Of a stretch of DNA of 64,000 nt, positions 25,744 through 34,922 are shown piece after piece; the first letter of the stretch is position 1, and each line of letters starts with the position of its first letter. The position numbers and the translations under genes were made by a program. Location: contig CADASP010000016.1 in assembly GCA_902790625.1 (NCBI GenBank), positions 186,001-250,000 of the forward strand, read 5' to 3'. The DNA comes from an uncultured Prevotellaceae bacterium. GTDB lineage: Bacteria > Bacteroidota > Bacteroidia > Bacteroidales > Bacteroidaceae. The notes under the pieces were generated by a model. It was not told the origin of the DNA and did not search any database. It worked only from the letters and a program-made list of their open reading frames with translations.

Positions 25744-26661
25744 TTAGAACAGCTTGGCGGGATAGACGCCCTCGTCGACAAGGCGCTGTATGCGGTCGAC
25801 GGTGGCCTGGCGGTCGGCGGCGTAGGTCACTCCGAACCACTTGGAGGTGGTGTCGAGGACCTCGCAGGTAGCCGTTCCCTCGGTGATGAGCTTGTTCACC
25901 ATCAGCGGGATGAAGAACTCGGCCTTCAGGTTCTGCATGTTCTTCGGGTCGCTGAGGAACTCGCGGAAGTACTGCTCGCTGTGCTCGAAGTAGTCGGGCG
26001 TGAAGCCCCACATGTTCATCGACACGGGCACGTTCTCCTCCAGCGGGAACCACTCGTCGCCGTCCTTGTAGCAGATGGCGTTGCCCTTGTCGGCGATGCG
26101 CATGATTTCGGTGCGCTCCACCACGTCGGTGAGGTGCCGCTGCTCGTTGTAGGCACATACGCCGCGTGCCACGCTGCCGTTCTCGCTGAGGGTGTTGCAG
26201 CAGCGGAAGCCCACCATGGCGTAGGTGTTCTTCGAGCCTTCGGGCAGGTTGGCGAGGAACTTGCCAATCTGCATGAAGGCATCGCGGCCGTAGAAGTCGT
26301 CGCAGTTGATGACGCAGAATGGCTCCTTGATGACATCCTTGCCCATGAGCACGGCGTGGTTGGTTCCCCAGGGCTTTACGCGTCCTTCGGGTACGCTGAA
26401 TCCCTCGGGCAGGGCGTCGAGTGCCTGGAAGCACAGCTCGCAGGGCACCTGTCCCTCGTATTTCGAGAGGATTTGCGTGCGGAACTGCTCCTCAAAATCC
26501 TTGCGGATGACCCAGACGATACGTCCGAAGCCTGCCTGTATGGCATCGTAGATACTATAGTCCATGATGGTCTCGCCGTTGGGGCCCAGACCGTCGAGCT
26601 GCTTCAGGCCACCGTAGCGGCTGCCCATACCAGCAGCGAGCAGGAAAAGGGTTGGTTTCAT
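25744..26661 (-). CDS. NDP-sugar nucleotidyltransferase family protein
   Basis: A 305-residue protein of the NTP_transferase fold. The activation motif is LLAAGMGSRYGGLKQLDGLG at the N-terminus, then INCDDFYGRDAF (metal-binding Asp) near residue 107, and a late WFGVTYAADR segment. It probably forms a nucleotide-activated sugar from a sugar 1-phosphate, but the specificity is not clear. The start at 26661 is chosen because the activation motif begins there; the longer frame upstream (to 26991) has the composition of shadow coding over the peptidase gene. Confidence 0.85.
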   Translation of the reverse strand: MKPTLFLLAAGMGSRYGGLKQLDGLGPNGETIMDYSIYDAIQAGFGRIVWVIRKDFEEQFRTQILSKYEGQVPCELCFQALDALPEGFSVPEGRVKPWGTNHAVLMGKDVIKEPFCVINCDDFYGRDAFMQIGKFLANLPEGSKNTYAMVGFRCCNTLSENGSVARGVCAYNEQRHLTDVVERTEIMRIADKGNAICYKDGDEWFPLEENVPVSMNMWGFTPDYFEHSEQYFREFLSDPKNMQNLKAEFFIPLMVNKLITEGTATCEVLDTTSKWFGVTYAADRQATVDRIQRLVDEGVYPAKLF

Positions 26662-26714
26662 AGTTGTAGTGGTTTTATGGGTATTAGTGGTAAATACTTG
26701 TCTTGTCAACTTGC

Positions 26715-28937
26715 TTATCTGACCACCTTCTTGCCGTCTTGTATGAGCAGTCCCTTGCGCTGTTGCTGCACGCGCTGGCCCTGCAGGTTGAAGGTGGAGG
26801 GTTGAACGTTGAGGGTGGAGGGCTGAAGGTCGACGATGGCGCTCTCCACGGGCTTGGCCTTGACGGTGAGCTTGCCAGATACGAAGGTGATGTTGTAGCT
26901 CTCTGCGGTGGCGCTCTTCACGCCCACGGTGTAGACGCCAGGCTTCGACAGCACGTTGGCCGTGGTCTTGAACACCGGCTCTTCGAGCCACGCCACCTGT
27001 GTGTCGTGTGCCACCAGTCCTTCGTACTTCAGCTCAAACGGTGGGTTCTCCTCGCCCTCGAATCGCTCGGCATCCTTCACGATGGCCTTGGCATCCACCT
27101 TCTGCACGATGATATAGCCGTCGACGAAGTCGTAGGCCTCGGCATTCTCGATGGAGCCGCTCTTCATCTTCACGGGATAGCGACCGGCGGGCGAGGTTGG
27201 CGTGGCATCGCAGACGAAAGTGGGTGTGCCCACCACGCTGTTGGCATTGTCGCCCGAGGCGGTAAAGGAGAACGTTGGGTTCTTCTCGCCATATTTGCGG
27301 ATGGCGTTGCGCACCTTCAGCACGGTGCCCACGGTTAAGATATTGTTCTCGCCAAAGTCGCTCCACTGCGCCGTCTGCAGGTAGGTCTTCTTCAGTCCGG
27401 AGCGCACGTAGAGGGTGGCCTGTCCGAAGGGCATGCCTTCGAAGACGCCCGTGCCCAGCAGCTGTGGCACAGTCCTGGTGGTGACGCGCAGCTCTGCCAG
27501 CCCCTTGCATCCGCAGAAGGCGTTGGCACCGATGGCGGCGATGGTCTCAGGCAGACGCACGCGGCGCAGCGAGGTGCAGTCCTTGAAAATTCCTTCGGGC
27601 AGGGTGTTCTCCTCCAACGTGGCGTTGGTCAGGTCGAGCACGCGCAGCAGTCCGCCGGTGGGCTCGCCGTCGACGCTCCATCCTGCCAGATGGCGCAGAT
27701 AGTTCAGGTCGTCCAGGTTGAGTGGTCCGGTCACGGTGAGCGTTCCGATGTAGCTACCCTCCTCGTCGTTCTGTTCCAGCAAGTCTTTCAGCTCTCCAGC
27801 ATTCTCCACGGTGACATTTTCCTTGCGCATCAGCAGGTGGTTGCCACCTTGAATGCCGATGATCATGTCCTGCTGCATGTTGAAGTCGTAGTAGCCGGGG
27901 TTGAGATGGCTCACGTAGAAGTAGCCGTCATCATCGCCCGACCATCCCCAGTTCACCGACACCATGCCGTCGGCATTGTAGCCGTCGAACACGAAGGCGT
28001 GTCCACCGCTGCTCCAGCTGGCGCCGCCGTAGTAGAGAGGTCCATTCTCCGACAGCTCGCGATAGATGATGTCCATCCATACCGGCTCGGAATAGTCGTC
28101 GCGGTTGAGGCATTGTGCCTCTTCAAAGCCGAAGTATTCGCGCAGCCCGGCGGCGGCATCCTCAGAGTAGGCGCCACTGCCATCGAAGGGGCCGCCATAC
28201 TCCATGTCGGCAGCCACGCCACAGTCACGCATCAGCAGGGCTACGGCGTTGGCTTCTTCGTCGTTGAAACTGCCATAAGTATAGAAATCGAGCATGTTGG
28301 GCCAGTCGTAGTAGTCTTCCTCGTAGTTGGCCGTCACGGCTTCACCGTTATGGTTGCCACGTGGATAGTAGATGGTGCGCTCTCCCTGTCCGTGGGCAGG
28401 CGTCTGGTGAAAGTTCAGCACCTGTGCCATGGCGGTGGCCACGCAGCCGGTGAGACATTTCACCGTGCCGTTGTAGGTGGGGCACATGCGGTTGTATGGA
28501 TCGCTCTGATCCCATTTCGTGGTGACCATCGATGGCACCGCTTCAGGATACTTCTCAGGGTCGGGCTTGGTGACGAGCAGCGGTGCGTTGCGCTGCACCA
28601 TCTGACTGGCGGCGGCGGCAGAAGCCTGCAGCCACCACTCGAAGTTGGGGTTCTGGCCGTCGGAATAATGACCAGCCGAAACGCCCAGCACGGCGGGCAG
28701 CAGGTCGTCGGCAGCCACTACGGCAAATCCGCCGTCTTCGCTACCAATCACTTCAATCTGCTCCATGCTTCGCAGCACTTTCACAGGAACATTTGATGGG
28801 GCTAAATGACGGGATGAACGCTGAGCGCTAATAGCTTGGCGGGCAGCCTCCTTCATCTGGGCCTTGGTGCGTGGGGCAGCCATCACGGCTGAGGTAGAAA
28901 GCATCATCAAGGCCATCATGGCGAATAGTTTTCTCAT
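26715..28937 (-). CDS. Secreted C10 (streptopain-like) cysteine peptidase with BspA and MBG-type modules
   Basis: A 740-residue protein. A signal peptide (MRKLFAMMALMMLSTSAVMA) is followed by a Spi-type prodomain. The C10 catalytic domain has the nucleophile Cys in CLTGCVATAMAQVLN near residue 167 and the catalytic His in GGHAFVFDGYN near residue 310. A short leucine-rich BspA-type repeat (GIFKDCTSLRRVRLPETI) and two MBG-like domains follow. It ends with FNLQGQRV..KGLLIQDGKKV, a sorting-tail-like segment common in Prevotella. Homologous to Prevotella intermedia interpain. The tail contains STLNVQPSTFN, encoded by a small TTCAACGTT-type repeat. The start at 28937 is set by the signal peptide. 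Confidence 0.92.
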   Translation of the reverse strand: MRKLFAMMALMMLSTSAVMAAPRTKAQMKEAARQAISAQRSSRHLAPSNVPVKVLRSMEQIEVIGSEDGGFAVVAADDLLPAVLGVSAGHYSDGQNPNFEWWLQASAAAASQMVQRNAPLLVTKPDPEKYPEAVPSMVTTKWDQSDPYNRMCPTYNGTVKCLTGCVATAMAQVLNFHQTPAHGQGERTIYYPRGNHNGEAVTANYEEDYYDWPNMLDFYTYGSFNDEEANAVALLMRDCGVAADMEYGGPFDGSGAYSEDAAAGLREYFGFEEAQCLNRDDYSEPVWMDIIYRELSENGPLYYGGASWSSGGHAFVFDGYNADGMVSVNWGWSGDDDGYFYVSHLNPGYYDFNMQQDMIIGIQGGNHLLMRKENVTVENAGELKDLLEQNDEEGSYIGTLTVTGPLNLDDLNYLRHLAGWSVDGEPTGGLLRVLDLTNATLEENTLPEGIFKDCTSLRRVRLPETIAAIGANAFCGCKGLAELRVTTRTVPQLLGTGVFEGMPFGQATLYVRSGLKKTYLQTAQWSDFGENNILTVGTVLKVRNAIRKYGEKNPTFSFTASGDNANSVVGTPTFVCDATPTSPAGRYPVKMKSGSIENAEAYDFVDGYIIVQKVDAKAIVKDAERFEGEENPPFELKYEGLVAHDTQVAWLEEPVFKTTANVLSKPGVYTVGVKSATAESYNITFVSGKLTVKAKPVESAIVDLQPSTLNVQPSTFNLQGQRVQQQRKGLLIQDGKKVVR

Positions 28938-28978
28938 GTCTTGATAGGTTGATTGAATGTAAATTTGCAAATTCCGTG

Positions 28979-29012
28979 CAAAATTACACATTTTTTCCCT
29001 AATAAGTACAAA
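28979..29012 (-). promoter_or_regulatory. Promoter of the C10 peptidase gene
   Basis: On the minus strand TTTG (29009-29012) lies 22 bp before TAATTTTG (28979-28986), about 40 bp upstream of the peptidase start. Confidence 0.6.
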
Positions 29013-29039
29013 ATCGCGCGTTTTTTTGTAGAATTTTCT

Positions 29040-29070
29040 TTTGTCGTGTAATTCCTTCTTCGTATCTTTG
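29040..29070 (+). promoter_or_regulatory. Promoter of the threonine dehydrogenase-like gene
   Basis: TTTG (29040-29043), 19 bp, then TATCTTTG (29063-29070): a textbook Bacteroidetes -33/-7 pair, 59 bp before the start codon. Divergent from the peptidase promoter. Confidence 0.75.
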
Positions 29071-29129
29071 CAGGGAAAATCGGCAAGATGCTCTTGTTGG
29101 GAGTGAAAAAGACCTAACCTTCTAAGACA

Positions 29130-30098
29130 ATGAAAAATATATTAGTGATTGGCTCTACGGGCCAGATTGGCTCCGAGCTGACAATGGAACTGCGGCGAAT
29201 CTATGGCGGCGACCACGTGGTGGCTGGCTACATCAGGGGGGCCGAGCCTAAGGGCGCACTGGCCGACAGCGGGCCGAAGGCAGTGGCCGACGTCACCGAC
29301 GGCGACGGCATCCTGGGCATTGTGAAAACACACCACATCGACACCATCTACAACCTGGCTGCGCTGCTGTCGGTGGTGGCCGAGTCGAAGCCTCGCCTGG
29401 CATGGCAGATAGGCATCGACGGGCTGTGGAACATCCTGGAGGTGGCCCATCAGGAGCAGTGCGCCGTGTTCACCCCCAGCTCGATAGGCTCCTTCGGACT
29501 GGAGACGCCCCACGACATGACACCGCAGGACACCATCCAGCGTCCGCGCACCATCTACGGCGTGTCGAAGGTGACAACCGAGCTGCTCAGCGACTGGTTT
29601 CACCACAAGTATGGCGTCGACACGCGCTCGGTACGCTTCCCCGGCATCATCAGCCATGTGACACCCCCCGGCGGAGGCACCACCGACTATGCCGTCGACA
29701 TCTACTACTACGCCGTGCGCAGACAGAAGTTCACCTGCCCCATCAAGGCGGGCACCCGCATGGACATGATGTACATGCCCGACGCGCTGCGCGCCGCCAT
29801 CGAACTGATGGAGGCCGACCCATCGCGCCTGGTGCACCACAACGGTTTCAACGTGGCGGCCATGAGCTTCGACCCCGACATGATTTTCCACGCCATACGC
29901 AAGCTGCGCCCCGACTTTGAGATGGACTACGACATAGACCCGCTGAAACAGTCGATAGCCGAGTCGTGGCCCGACATGATGGACGACAGCTGCGCCCGCC
30001 GCGAGTGGGGATGGGAGCATCGCTACGGACTGATAGAGATGACTGCCGACATGCTGCAGAAACTGAGCCAACGCCTGGAACGCGATGGAAGCATCTGA
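29130..30098 (+). CDS. SDR-family L-threonine 3-dehydrogenase-like NAD-dependent epimerase
   Basis: A 322-residue extended short-chain dehydrogenase. The NAD-binding motif is VIGSTGQIGSEL at residues 5-16. The catalytic Ser is in TPSSIGSFG near residue 116 and the YxxxK motif is YGVSK near residue 145. The RPRTIYGVSKV context and C-terminal SWPDMMDDSCARREWGW match the SDR-type L-threonine 3-dehydrogenase, which oxidises threonine to 2-amino-3-ketobutyrate. The usual partner Kbl is not adjacent. The stop overlaps the helicase start by 14 bp, implying translational coupling. Confidence 0.85.
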   Translation: MKNILVIGSTGQIGSELTMELRRIYGGDHVVAGYIRGAEPKGALADSGPKAVADVTDGDGILGIVKTHHIDTIYNLAALLSVVAESKPRLAWQIGIDGLWNILEVAHQEQCAVFTPSSIGSFGLETPHDMTPQDTIQRPRTIYGVSKVTTELLSDWFHHKYGVDTRSVRFPGIISHVTPPGGGTTDYAVDIYYYAVRRQKFTCPIKAGTRMDMMYMPDALRAAIELMEADPSRLVHHNGFNVAAMSFDPDMIFHAIRKLRPDFEMDYDIDPLKQSIAESWPDMMDDSCARREWGWEHRYGLIEMTADMLQKLSQRLERDGSI

Positions 30099-33000
30099 AC
30101 TCTTCGACATCTGCCGCGAGCTGGCTTCAACCCCACCAGGGGCTGAGGCCACGAGCCAACTGCACCAGGTGCTGGTGCTCACGTGTGCCGAGGGCTGCCG
30201 CCAACAGGGGGGAGCCTTCGGCAACTTGTTTGCGCAGGTTGACTTCCTGTGCAAGCGAATAGGACTATCTACGCAGCTGACATTCGACGTGCAGACAGCA
30301 CGCCGCCACACCAAAAGCGTTCAGCCCATCGGCGAGGCCGACTGGCCCTACGACGTGATGGCCGTGGTGCGCTTGGTGTCGGCGGTGTTTCGGGCTGATG
30401 TGCCCGGAACGCTGCTGCAGCTGCTGCCCTCCGACACACGCCCACGCCCAAAGAGGCTGCGCATCAACAAGGACTACCTGCGCTGCATCGTGGACCGCGT
30501 GGAGCCAGACTTCATCTATGCCCACACCGACGACGGCCCCCTCGTGGTTGACTATCGCAACACCGACGACGGGCGCGACCTGGCCTATCTGGCGAAGGTG
30601 CTGCGCCCGGGCATGCAGATGAACCTGCTCGACAGCCATGTGGCGGAGGCTGACGACGGCCCCACCGTGGTGGTGCCCACCATCGTGGTGGTGGAGCCCG
30701 ACTTCCTCATCGACATCTCGTCGCTGGCCGCCTGCTTCACCAACTACGGCCACCACACGCTGCTCTACACACTGAACCGCCTGAAGGACAGCCCCAACAC
30801 ACAGGCCATCCTGATAGGAAACTTCGCCGGCACGGCCCTCGACGACATCATCCGCCTGCAGCGCGAGGACAAGAACTACGAGGCGCTGAGCGACGACGAG
30901 GTGACCGCGCGGTCGCTGCGCCGCTATTTTCGCGAGCAAGCCCTGCGGCTGCTGGCCTGTGGCGACTTCGATGCCACCCAGTTCAAGCAGATGGCCGTGG
31001 AGCAGGTGAGGAACATCCGTCAGGCGGTGGCCATCATCGGCAGCACCGCCAAGTCGTTCCTGCTGGAGCCATCGTTCGTGAGCGAGCAGCTGGGCGTACA
31101 AGGACGCGTGGACTTGATGAGCGACATCATGCCCGAAGCGCCACAGCACTACGCAGCTGGCACCCCGCGCACGTTGCTGGTGGAGCAGAAGTCGGGCCGC
31201 AACTTCAAGATAGAACGCGACAGCCACGACAGCCACGGCATGCAGGTGGAGACGCACTACGTGCAGCTGCTGCTCTACTTTGGCGTGCTGCGCTACAACT
31301 TCGGACTCTCCGACCGACAGATTGACATGCGTCTGCTCTATTCGCGCTATCCTGCGGCGAAAGGGCTGCTCACGGTGAACTACTACCGCACGCTGCTGCG
31401 CGAGGCCCTTCGCCTTCGCAACCAGATTGTGGCCACCGAGCTGCTCATCGCCCGCGAGGGCTTCGGGCGCATCACTCCCCTGCTCACGGCCGACTATATA
31501 TATAAAGGTATCACGCGCGATACCTTCTTCCAGCGATATGTGGAGCCTGGCATCAACAGGCTGAGCAGCCAGCTGCGGTCGCTCACCCCCCTGGAGCGCA
31601 CCTACTACGAGCGCATGCTCACCTTCGTCTATCGCGAACAGCTGGCCAGCAAGATAGGGTCGGCCGAGATGCGCCTGCACCACAGCGGCGGCAGCACCGC
31701 CGACCTGTGGCAGATGTCGCTGGCCGAGAAGATGGAGGCGGGGAATATAATTATAGGATCAATCAAAGACAGACCCACCCCAAAAACCATACCCCAAGTC
31801 CCCACCGGACCCACCCCCAGCCCCTCCCTAAAGGGAGGGGAGCAGATAGTTTTGCTGCAAATAAAACAAATGGCAAGTCTATATACGCCCCTCCCTACAA
31901 GGGAGGGGATGGGGGAGGGTCCGGGGGGGATGGGGGAGGGTCCGGGTCTGCTCCTCAACTTCCGCCGTGGCGACATGGTCTTTCTCTATGCCTTCGAGGG
32001 CGAACCCGACGCGCGCCACAGCGTGCTGTTCAAGGCCACGCTGCAAGAGATAAGCACCGACACGGTGACGCTGGTGATGGCCGACGCCCAACAGAATGCC
32101 GACCTCTTCGACCCCTCGCAACGGCGACTGTGGGCGGTGGAGCCGAGCAGCAAAGATGTGGGCACAGTGTCACACATCCGCTCGCTGCATCAGTTCATCA
32201 CCTCGGCTCCCGACCGCCGCAATCTGCTGCTGGGACAGCGACCGCCACGAGCCAACACTGGTCTGCGGCTGAGTCGAAGCTATCATCCCGACTACGACGA
32301 GGTGCTGCTGCGCATCAAGCAGGCGCGCGACTACTTCCTTTTGGTGGGACCGCCCGGCACGGGCAAGACGTCGATGGCCCTGCGCTTCATGGTGGAGGAG
32401 GAAGGAAGCGGCAACATTCTGCTCACGGCATACACCAACCGCGCCGTGGATGAAATATGCAGCATGCTCTGCGATGCAGGGAAGGCGTTCCTGCGCATCG
32501 GCAGGGAATCGTCGTGCGAGGCCCGTTTCCGCCCCTATCTGCTCGATGTGGCACTGGCCGACAGTCAGCGCCTGAACGACGCCCAACGGATAGTGGACGA
32601 CACGCCCATCATCGTGTCGACCACGTCGATGCTGCTGGCCCAGCCGTGGGTGCTGCAGCTGAAACACTTTGCGCTGGCCATCGTCGACGAGGCATCGCAG
32701 ATTCTGGAGCCAGGACTGATGGGGCTGCTCAGCCACGATGCCGTGGAGCGCTTCGTGCTGGTGGGCGACCACAAGCAACTGCCCGCCGTGGTGCAGCAGG
32801 CGCCGGAGCAGAGCATGGTGACCGAGCAGTGTCTGCGCGACATCGGACTCGACGACTGTCGCCAGAGCCTTTTTGAGCGACTGCTGCGCTGGGAGCGCCA
32901 GCAGGGGCGCACATCGTTTATTGGCACCCTGCATGCCCACGGCCGCATGCACCCCCAGGTGGCACAGTTCCCCATCAGCCATTTCTATCAGCGCGAGGAG

Positions 33001-33666
33001 CTGCACGCCGTGCCCCTACCCCACCAATGCGAGGCCGACCTGGGCTACGACCAGCCCGCCCGGGACCATCTGGATGAGCTGCTGAAGACACGCAGGGTGC
33101 TGTTCCTACCCCCCAGACCCTCCCCCCAGCCCCTCCCTAAAGGGCGGGGAGAAGTAAGTCTTGCTGCCCCCTTTCCATCGGAAAATCTATATACTCCCCG
33201 CCCTTTAGGGAGGGGCAAGGGGGAGGGTCTGGGGGCCGAGGCTGAGTCCTATCTCGTGGCCGACCTGCTGACCCGCATCCACCGGTTCACAGCCAGCCAC
33301 TTCAACCCAGCGAAGACGGTGGGGGTGATAGTGCCCTATCGGCGACAGATAGCACAAATACGCCAGGCGTTGACAGCGATGGCATCGCCGTTGGCACCGA
33401 TGGCCACCGACATCTGCATCGACACCGTGGAGCGCTATCAGGGCAGCCAGCGCGACGTCATCATCTTCAGCTTTGGCGTCACCCACCGTTTCCAGCTCGA
33501 TTTCCTCACGGCCAGCACCTTTGCCGACGACGACGGCACACTGGTAGACCGCAAGCTGAACGTGGCACTCACCCGCGCCCGCCGCCAGATGATCATCGTG
33601 GGGCAGCCCAACGTACTGAACCACGTCACGCTGTTCCGACAGCTCATCGACAGCTATAGGGAATGA
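30085..33666 (+). CDS. Large superfamily I (DNA2/NAM7-type) helicase
   Basis: A 1193-residue protein. The N-terminal 570 residues include a PD-(D/E)XK-like or accessory region (TLLVEQKSGRNFKIERDSHD). The helicase core has Walker A LVGPPGTGKTSMAL near residue 752, Walker B IVDEASQILE near 866, motif III GDHKQLPAVV near 898 and the C-terminal motifs VPYRRQIAQIR, DTVERYQGSQRDVIIFS and NVALTRARRQMIIVG. It is probably an ATP-dependent DNA or RNA helicase with possible nuclease activity, in the manner of Dna2. Two in-frame palindromic elements interrupt it at about residues 571-621 and 1008-1051. The second lies between core motifs of RecA-like domain 2, so tolerance there is notable. Confidence 0.88.
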   Translation: MEASELFDICRELASTPPGAEATSQLHQVLVLTCAEGCRQQGGAFGNLFAQVDFLCKRIGLSTQLTFDVQTARRHTKSVQPIGEADWPYDVMAVVRLVSAVFRADVPGTLLQLLPSDTRPRPKRLRINKDYLRCIVDRVEPDFIYAHTDDGPLVVDYRNTDDGRDLAYLAKVLRPGMQMNLLDSHVAEADDGPTVVVPTIVVVEPDFLIDISSLAACFTNYGHHTLLYTLNRLKDSPNTQAILIGNFAGTALDDIIRLQREDKNYEALSDDEVTARSLRRYFREQALRLLACGDFDATQFKQMAVEQVRNIRQAVAIIGSTAKSFLLEPSFVSEQLGVQGRVDLMSDIMPEAPQHYAAGTPRTLLVEQKSGRNFKIERDSHDSHGMQVETHYVQLLLYFGVLRYNFGLSDRQIDMRLLYSRYPAAKGLLTVNYYRTLLREALRLRNQIVATELLIAREGFGRITPLLTADYIYKGITRDTFFQRYVEPGINRLSSQLRSLTPLERTYYERMLTFVYREQLASKIGSAEMRLHHSGGSTADLWQMSLAEKMEAGNIIIGSIKDRPTPKTIPQVPTGPTPSPSLKGGEQIVLLQIKQMASLYTPLPTREGMGEGPGGMGEGPGLLLNFRRGDMVFLYAFEGEPDARHSVLFKATLQEISTDTVTLVMADAQQNADLFDPSQRRLWAVEPSSKDVGTVSHIRSLHQFITSAPDRRNLLLGQRPPRANTGLRLSRSYHPDYDEVLLRIKQARDYFLLVGPPGTGKTSMALRFMVEEEGSGNILLTAYTNRAVDEICSMLCDAGKAFLRIGRESSCEARFRPYLLDVALADSQRLNDAQRIVDDTPIIVSTTSMLLAQPWVLQLKHFALAIVDEASQILEPGLMGLLSHDAVERFVLVGDHKQLPAVVQQAPEQSMVTEQCLRDIGLDDCRQSLFERLLRWERQQGRTSFIGTLHAHGRMHPQVAQFPISHFYQREELHAVPLPHQCEADLGYDQPARDHLDELLKTRRVLFLPPRPSPQPLPKGRGEVSLAAPFPSENLYTPRPLGRGKGEGLGAEAESYLVADLLTRIHRFTASHFNPAKTVGVIVPYRRQIAQIRQALTAMASPLAPMATDICIDTVERYQGSQRDVIIFSFGVTHRFQLDFLTASTFADDDGTLVDRKLNVALTRARRQMIIVGQPNVLNHVTLFRQLIDSYRE
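31797..31946. repeat. In-frame family A element in the helicase, copy 1
   Basis: Left unit 31797-31843 (CCCCTCCCTAAAGGGAGGGG), spacer with TTTGCTGC and AAGTCTATATAC, right unit 31884-31946 (CCCCTCCCTacaAGGGAGGGG). The outer flank GGATGGGGGAGGGTCCGGG of the right unit is tandemly duplicated. All is open in the helicase frame. Confidence 0.85.
33108..33236. repeat. In-frame family A element in the helicase, copy 2
   Basis: Left unit 33108-33152 and right unit 33192-33236 (CCCGCCCTTTAGGGAGGGG). The spacer again carries CTTGCTGC and AATCTATATACTCCCC, like copy 1. The compensated mismatch (CCCTAAAGGGCGGGG in one arm, CCCCGCCCTTTAGGG in the other) keeps the arms complementary. Confidence 0.85.
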
Positions 33667-33792
33667 AAAGGATTTCATTACCAAAATAAAACGAACTGTA
33701 CAGTTGAAATAACTTGGAACGATGATGATGAACGCGAAAGAAAGGGCAAGAAGTAATTCTTTTACTGCTACTGAATGCGTATCATCATTTGG

Positions 33793-34791
33793 TCAGTAGG
33801 CTTCGCGATATTTGCTCTCGTCTTTGTCTTGCAACATCGAGAGGTAGCTCTGGTAGCGGCTCTGGGCGATGAGGTGGTCGTCGAGCGCACGCAGCACGGC
33901 ACAGCCTGGCTCGTGGGTGTGGGTGCAGTTAGAGAAGCGGCAGTCTTTCGAGAAGCGGAAGATTTCCTTGAAATAGCCCGAAATCTCCTCAGGCTCCATG
34001 TCGAAAGTGCCAAAGCCCTTGATGCCCGGGGTGTCGATGAGGTAGCCCCCCTCAATCCCCCCAAGGGGAGGAGGAGCGGGTTGTTCTTCCCCCCATTGGG
34101 GGGATTGAGGGGGGCTTAACGGTATCATCTCGCTGAACGTGGTGGTGTGCATGCCCGTGTTGTGGGCGTCGCTGATTTCGGCTGTGCGCAGGTTCGCATC
34201 GGGCACCAGACGGTTGATGAGCGTCGACTTGCCCACGCCGCTGTTGCCGCTGAGCAACGTTATCTTGCCATCGAGCAGAGGGCGCAGCTCGTCAAGGCCG
34301 CTGCCGGTGACGGCCGAAATCTGCAGACAGCGATAACCCACCGACTCGTAGAGCGTCACCATCATCTGTTGCAAGCGGCGCTCATCATCGTCGAGCAGGT
34401 CGGTCTTGTTGAACGCCAGCACCACTGGCACGCGATATGCCTCAGCCGAAGCTAAGAAGCGGTCGATGAACGTGGTGCTGGTCAGCGGTCGCGACACAGT
34501 AATCAGCAGCAGCGCCTGGTCGACGTTGGCGGCCAGGATATGGCTCTGCTTCGACAGGTTGATGCTCTTGCGGATGATATAGTTGCGGCGGTCGTCAATC
34601 TCGGTGATGAAGGCAGTCCCGTCGTTCCCTGCAGCGGGCGCCACCGTCACCCTGTCGCCCACGGCCACAGGGTTGGTGCTTCGAATGCCCTTCAGGCGGA
34701 AGTTGCCCTTTATCTTACAGTCAAGCAGCTGGCCACCGTCGGTGCGGACGGTGTACCAGCTGCCAGTATTCTTGATGACGAGGCCCTTCAT
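33793..34791 (-). CDS. rsgA: Ribosome small subunit-dependent GTPase RsgA
   Basis: Circularly permuted GTPase that acts in late 30S maturation. An OB-fold N-terminus is followed by the G4 motif FNKTDLL near residue 122, then G1 [15 protein letters not shown] near 179, then G3 DTPGIKGFG near 253. The C-terminal zinc site is [14 protein letters not shown]. The protein is 332 residues long. A palindromic repeat encoding [20 protein letters not shown] is inserted in the loop between HTTTFSEM (switch region) and LIDTPG. Family members normally have only a few residues there. Confidence 0.96.
   Translation of the reverse strand: MKGLVIKNTGSWYTVRTDGGQLLDCKIKGNFRLKGIRSTNPVAVGDRVTVAPAAGNDGTAFITEIDDRRNYIIRKSINLSKQSHILAANVDQALLLITVSRPLTSTTFIDRFLASAEAYRVPVVLAFNKTDLLDDDERRLQQMMVTLYESVGYRCLQISAVTGSGLDELRPLLDGKITLLSGNSGVGKSTLINRLVPDANLRTAEISDAHNTGMHTTTFSEMIPLSPPQSPQWGEEQPAPPPLGGIEGGYLIDTPGIKGFGTFDMEPEEISGYFKEIFRFSKDCRFSNCTHTHEPGCAVLRALDDHLIAQSRYQSYLSMLQDKDESKYREAY
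34041..34117. repeat. In-frame palindromic repeat in rsgA
   Basis: Arms AGCCCCCCTCAATCCCCCC and CCCCCCATTGGGGGGATTG..GGGGGGCT form an inverted pair with a short centre (AAGGGGAGGAGGAGCGG). The reading frame of rsgA runs through it. A relative of the glnN and pyridoxamine kinase elements (AAGCCCCCY ends). Confidence 0.8.
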
Positions 34792-34919
34792 GAGTTAGGA
34801 GCGAATTGAGTTAGGAGTTAGGAGTTAGGAGTTTATCTGAGTTAGGAGTTACGAGTTAGGAGTTAGGAGTTGCCTTCAACGAGCTTAACTCCTAACTCCT
34901 AACTCGTAACTCCTAACTC
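34792..34919. repeat. GTTAGGA tandem array folded as a perfect inverted repeat
   Basis: Tandem GAGTTAG(GAGTTAG)n from 34792. The arms 34839-34872 and 34885-34919 are perfectly complementary over 33-34 bp, including an off-pattern TTACG/CGTAA position, with a 12-14 nt loop. It fills the frr-rsgA spacer on the minus strand. Confidence 0.85.
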
Positions 34920-34922
34920 AAA

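Noticed and set aside
25675..26805. Open frame of 376 codons on the plus strand
   Set aside because: It overlaps the nucleotidyltransferase with its clear activation motif; the plus-strand product matches nothing.
34792..34919. Possible CRISPR array
   Set aside because: The repeats are 7-11 bp direct tandems without unique spacers, folded as one inverted repeat, and no cas genes are present.
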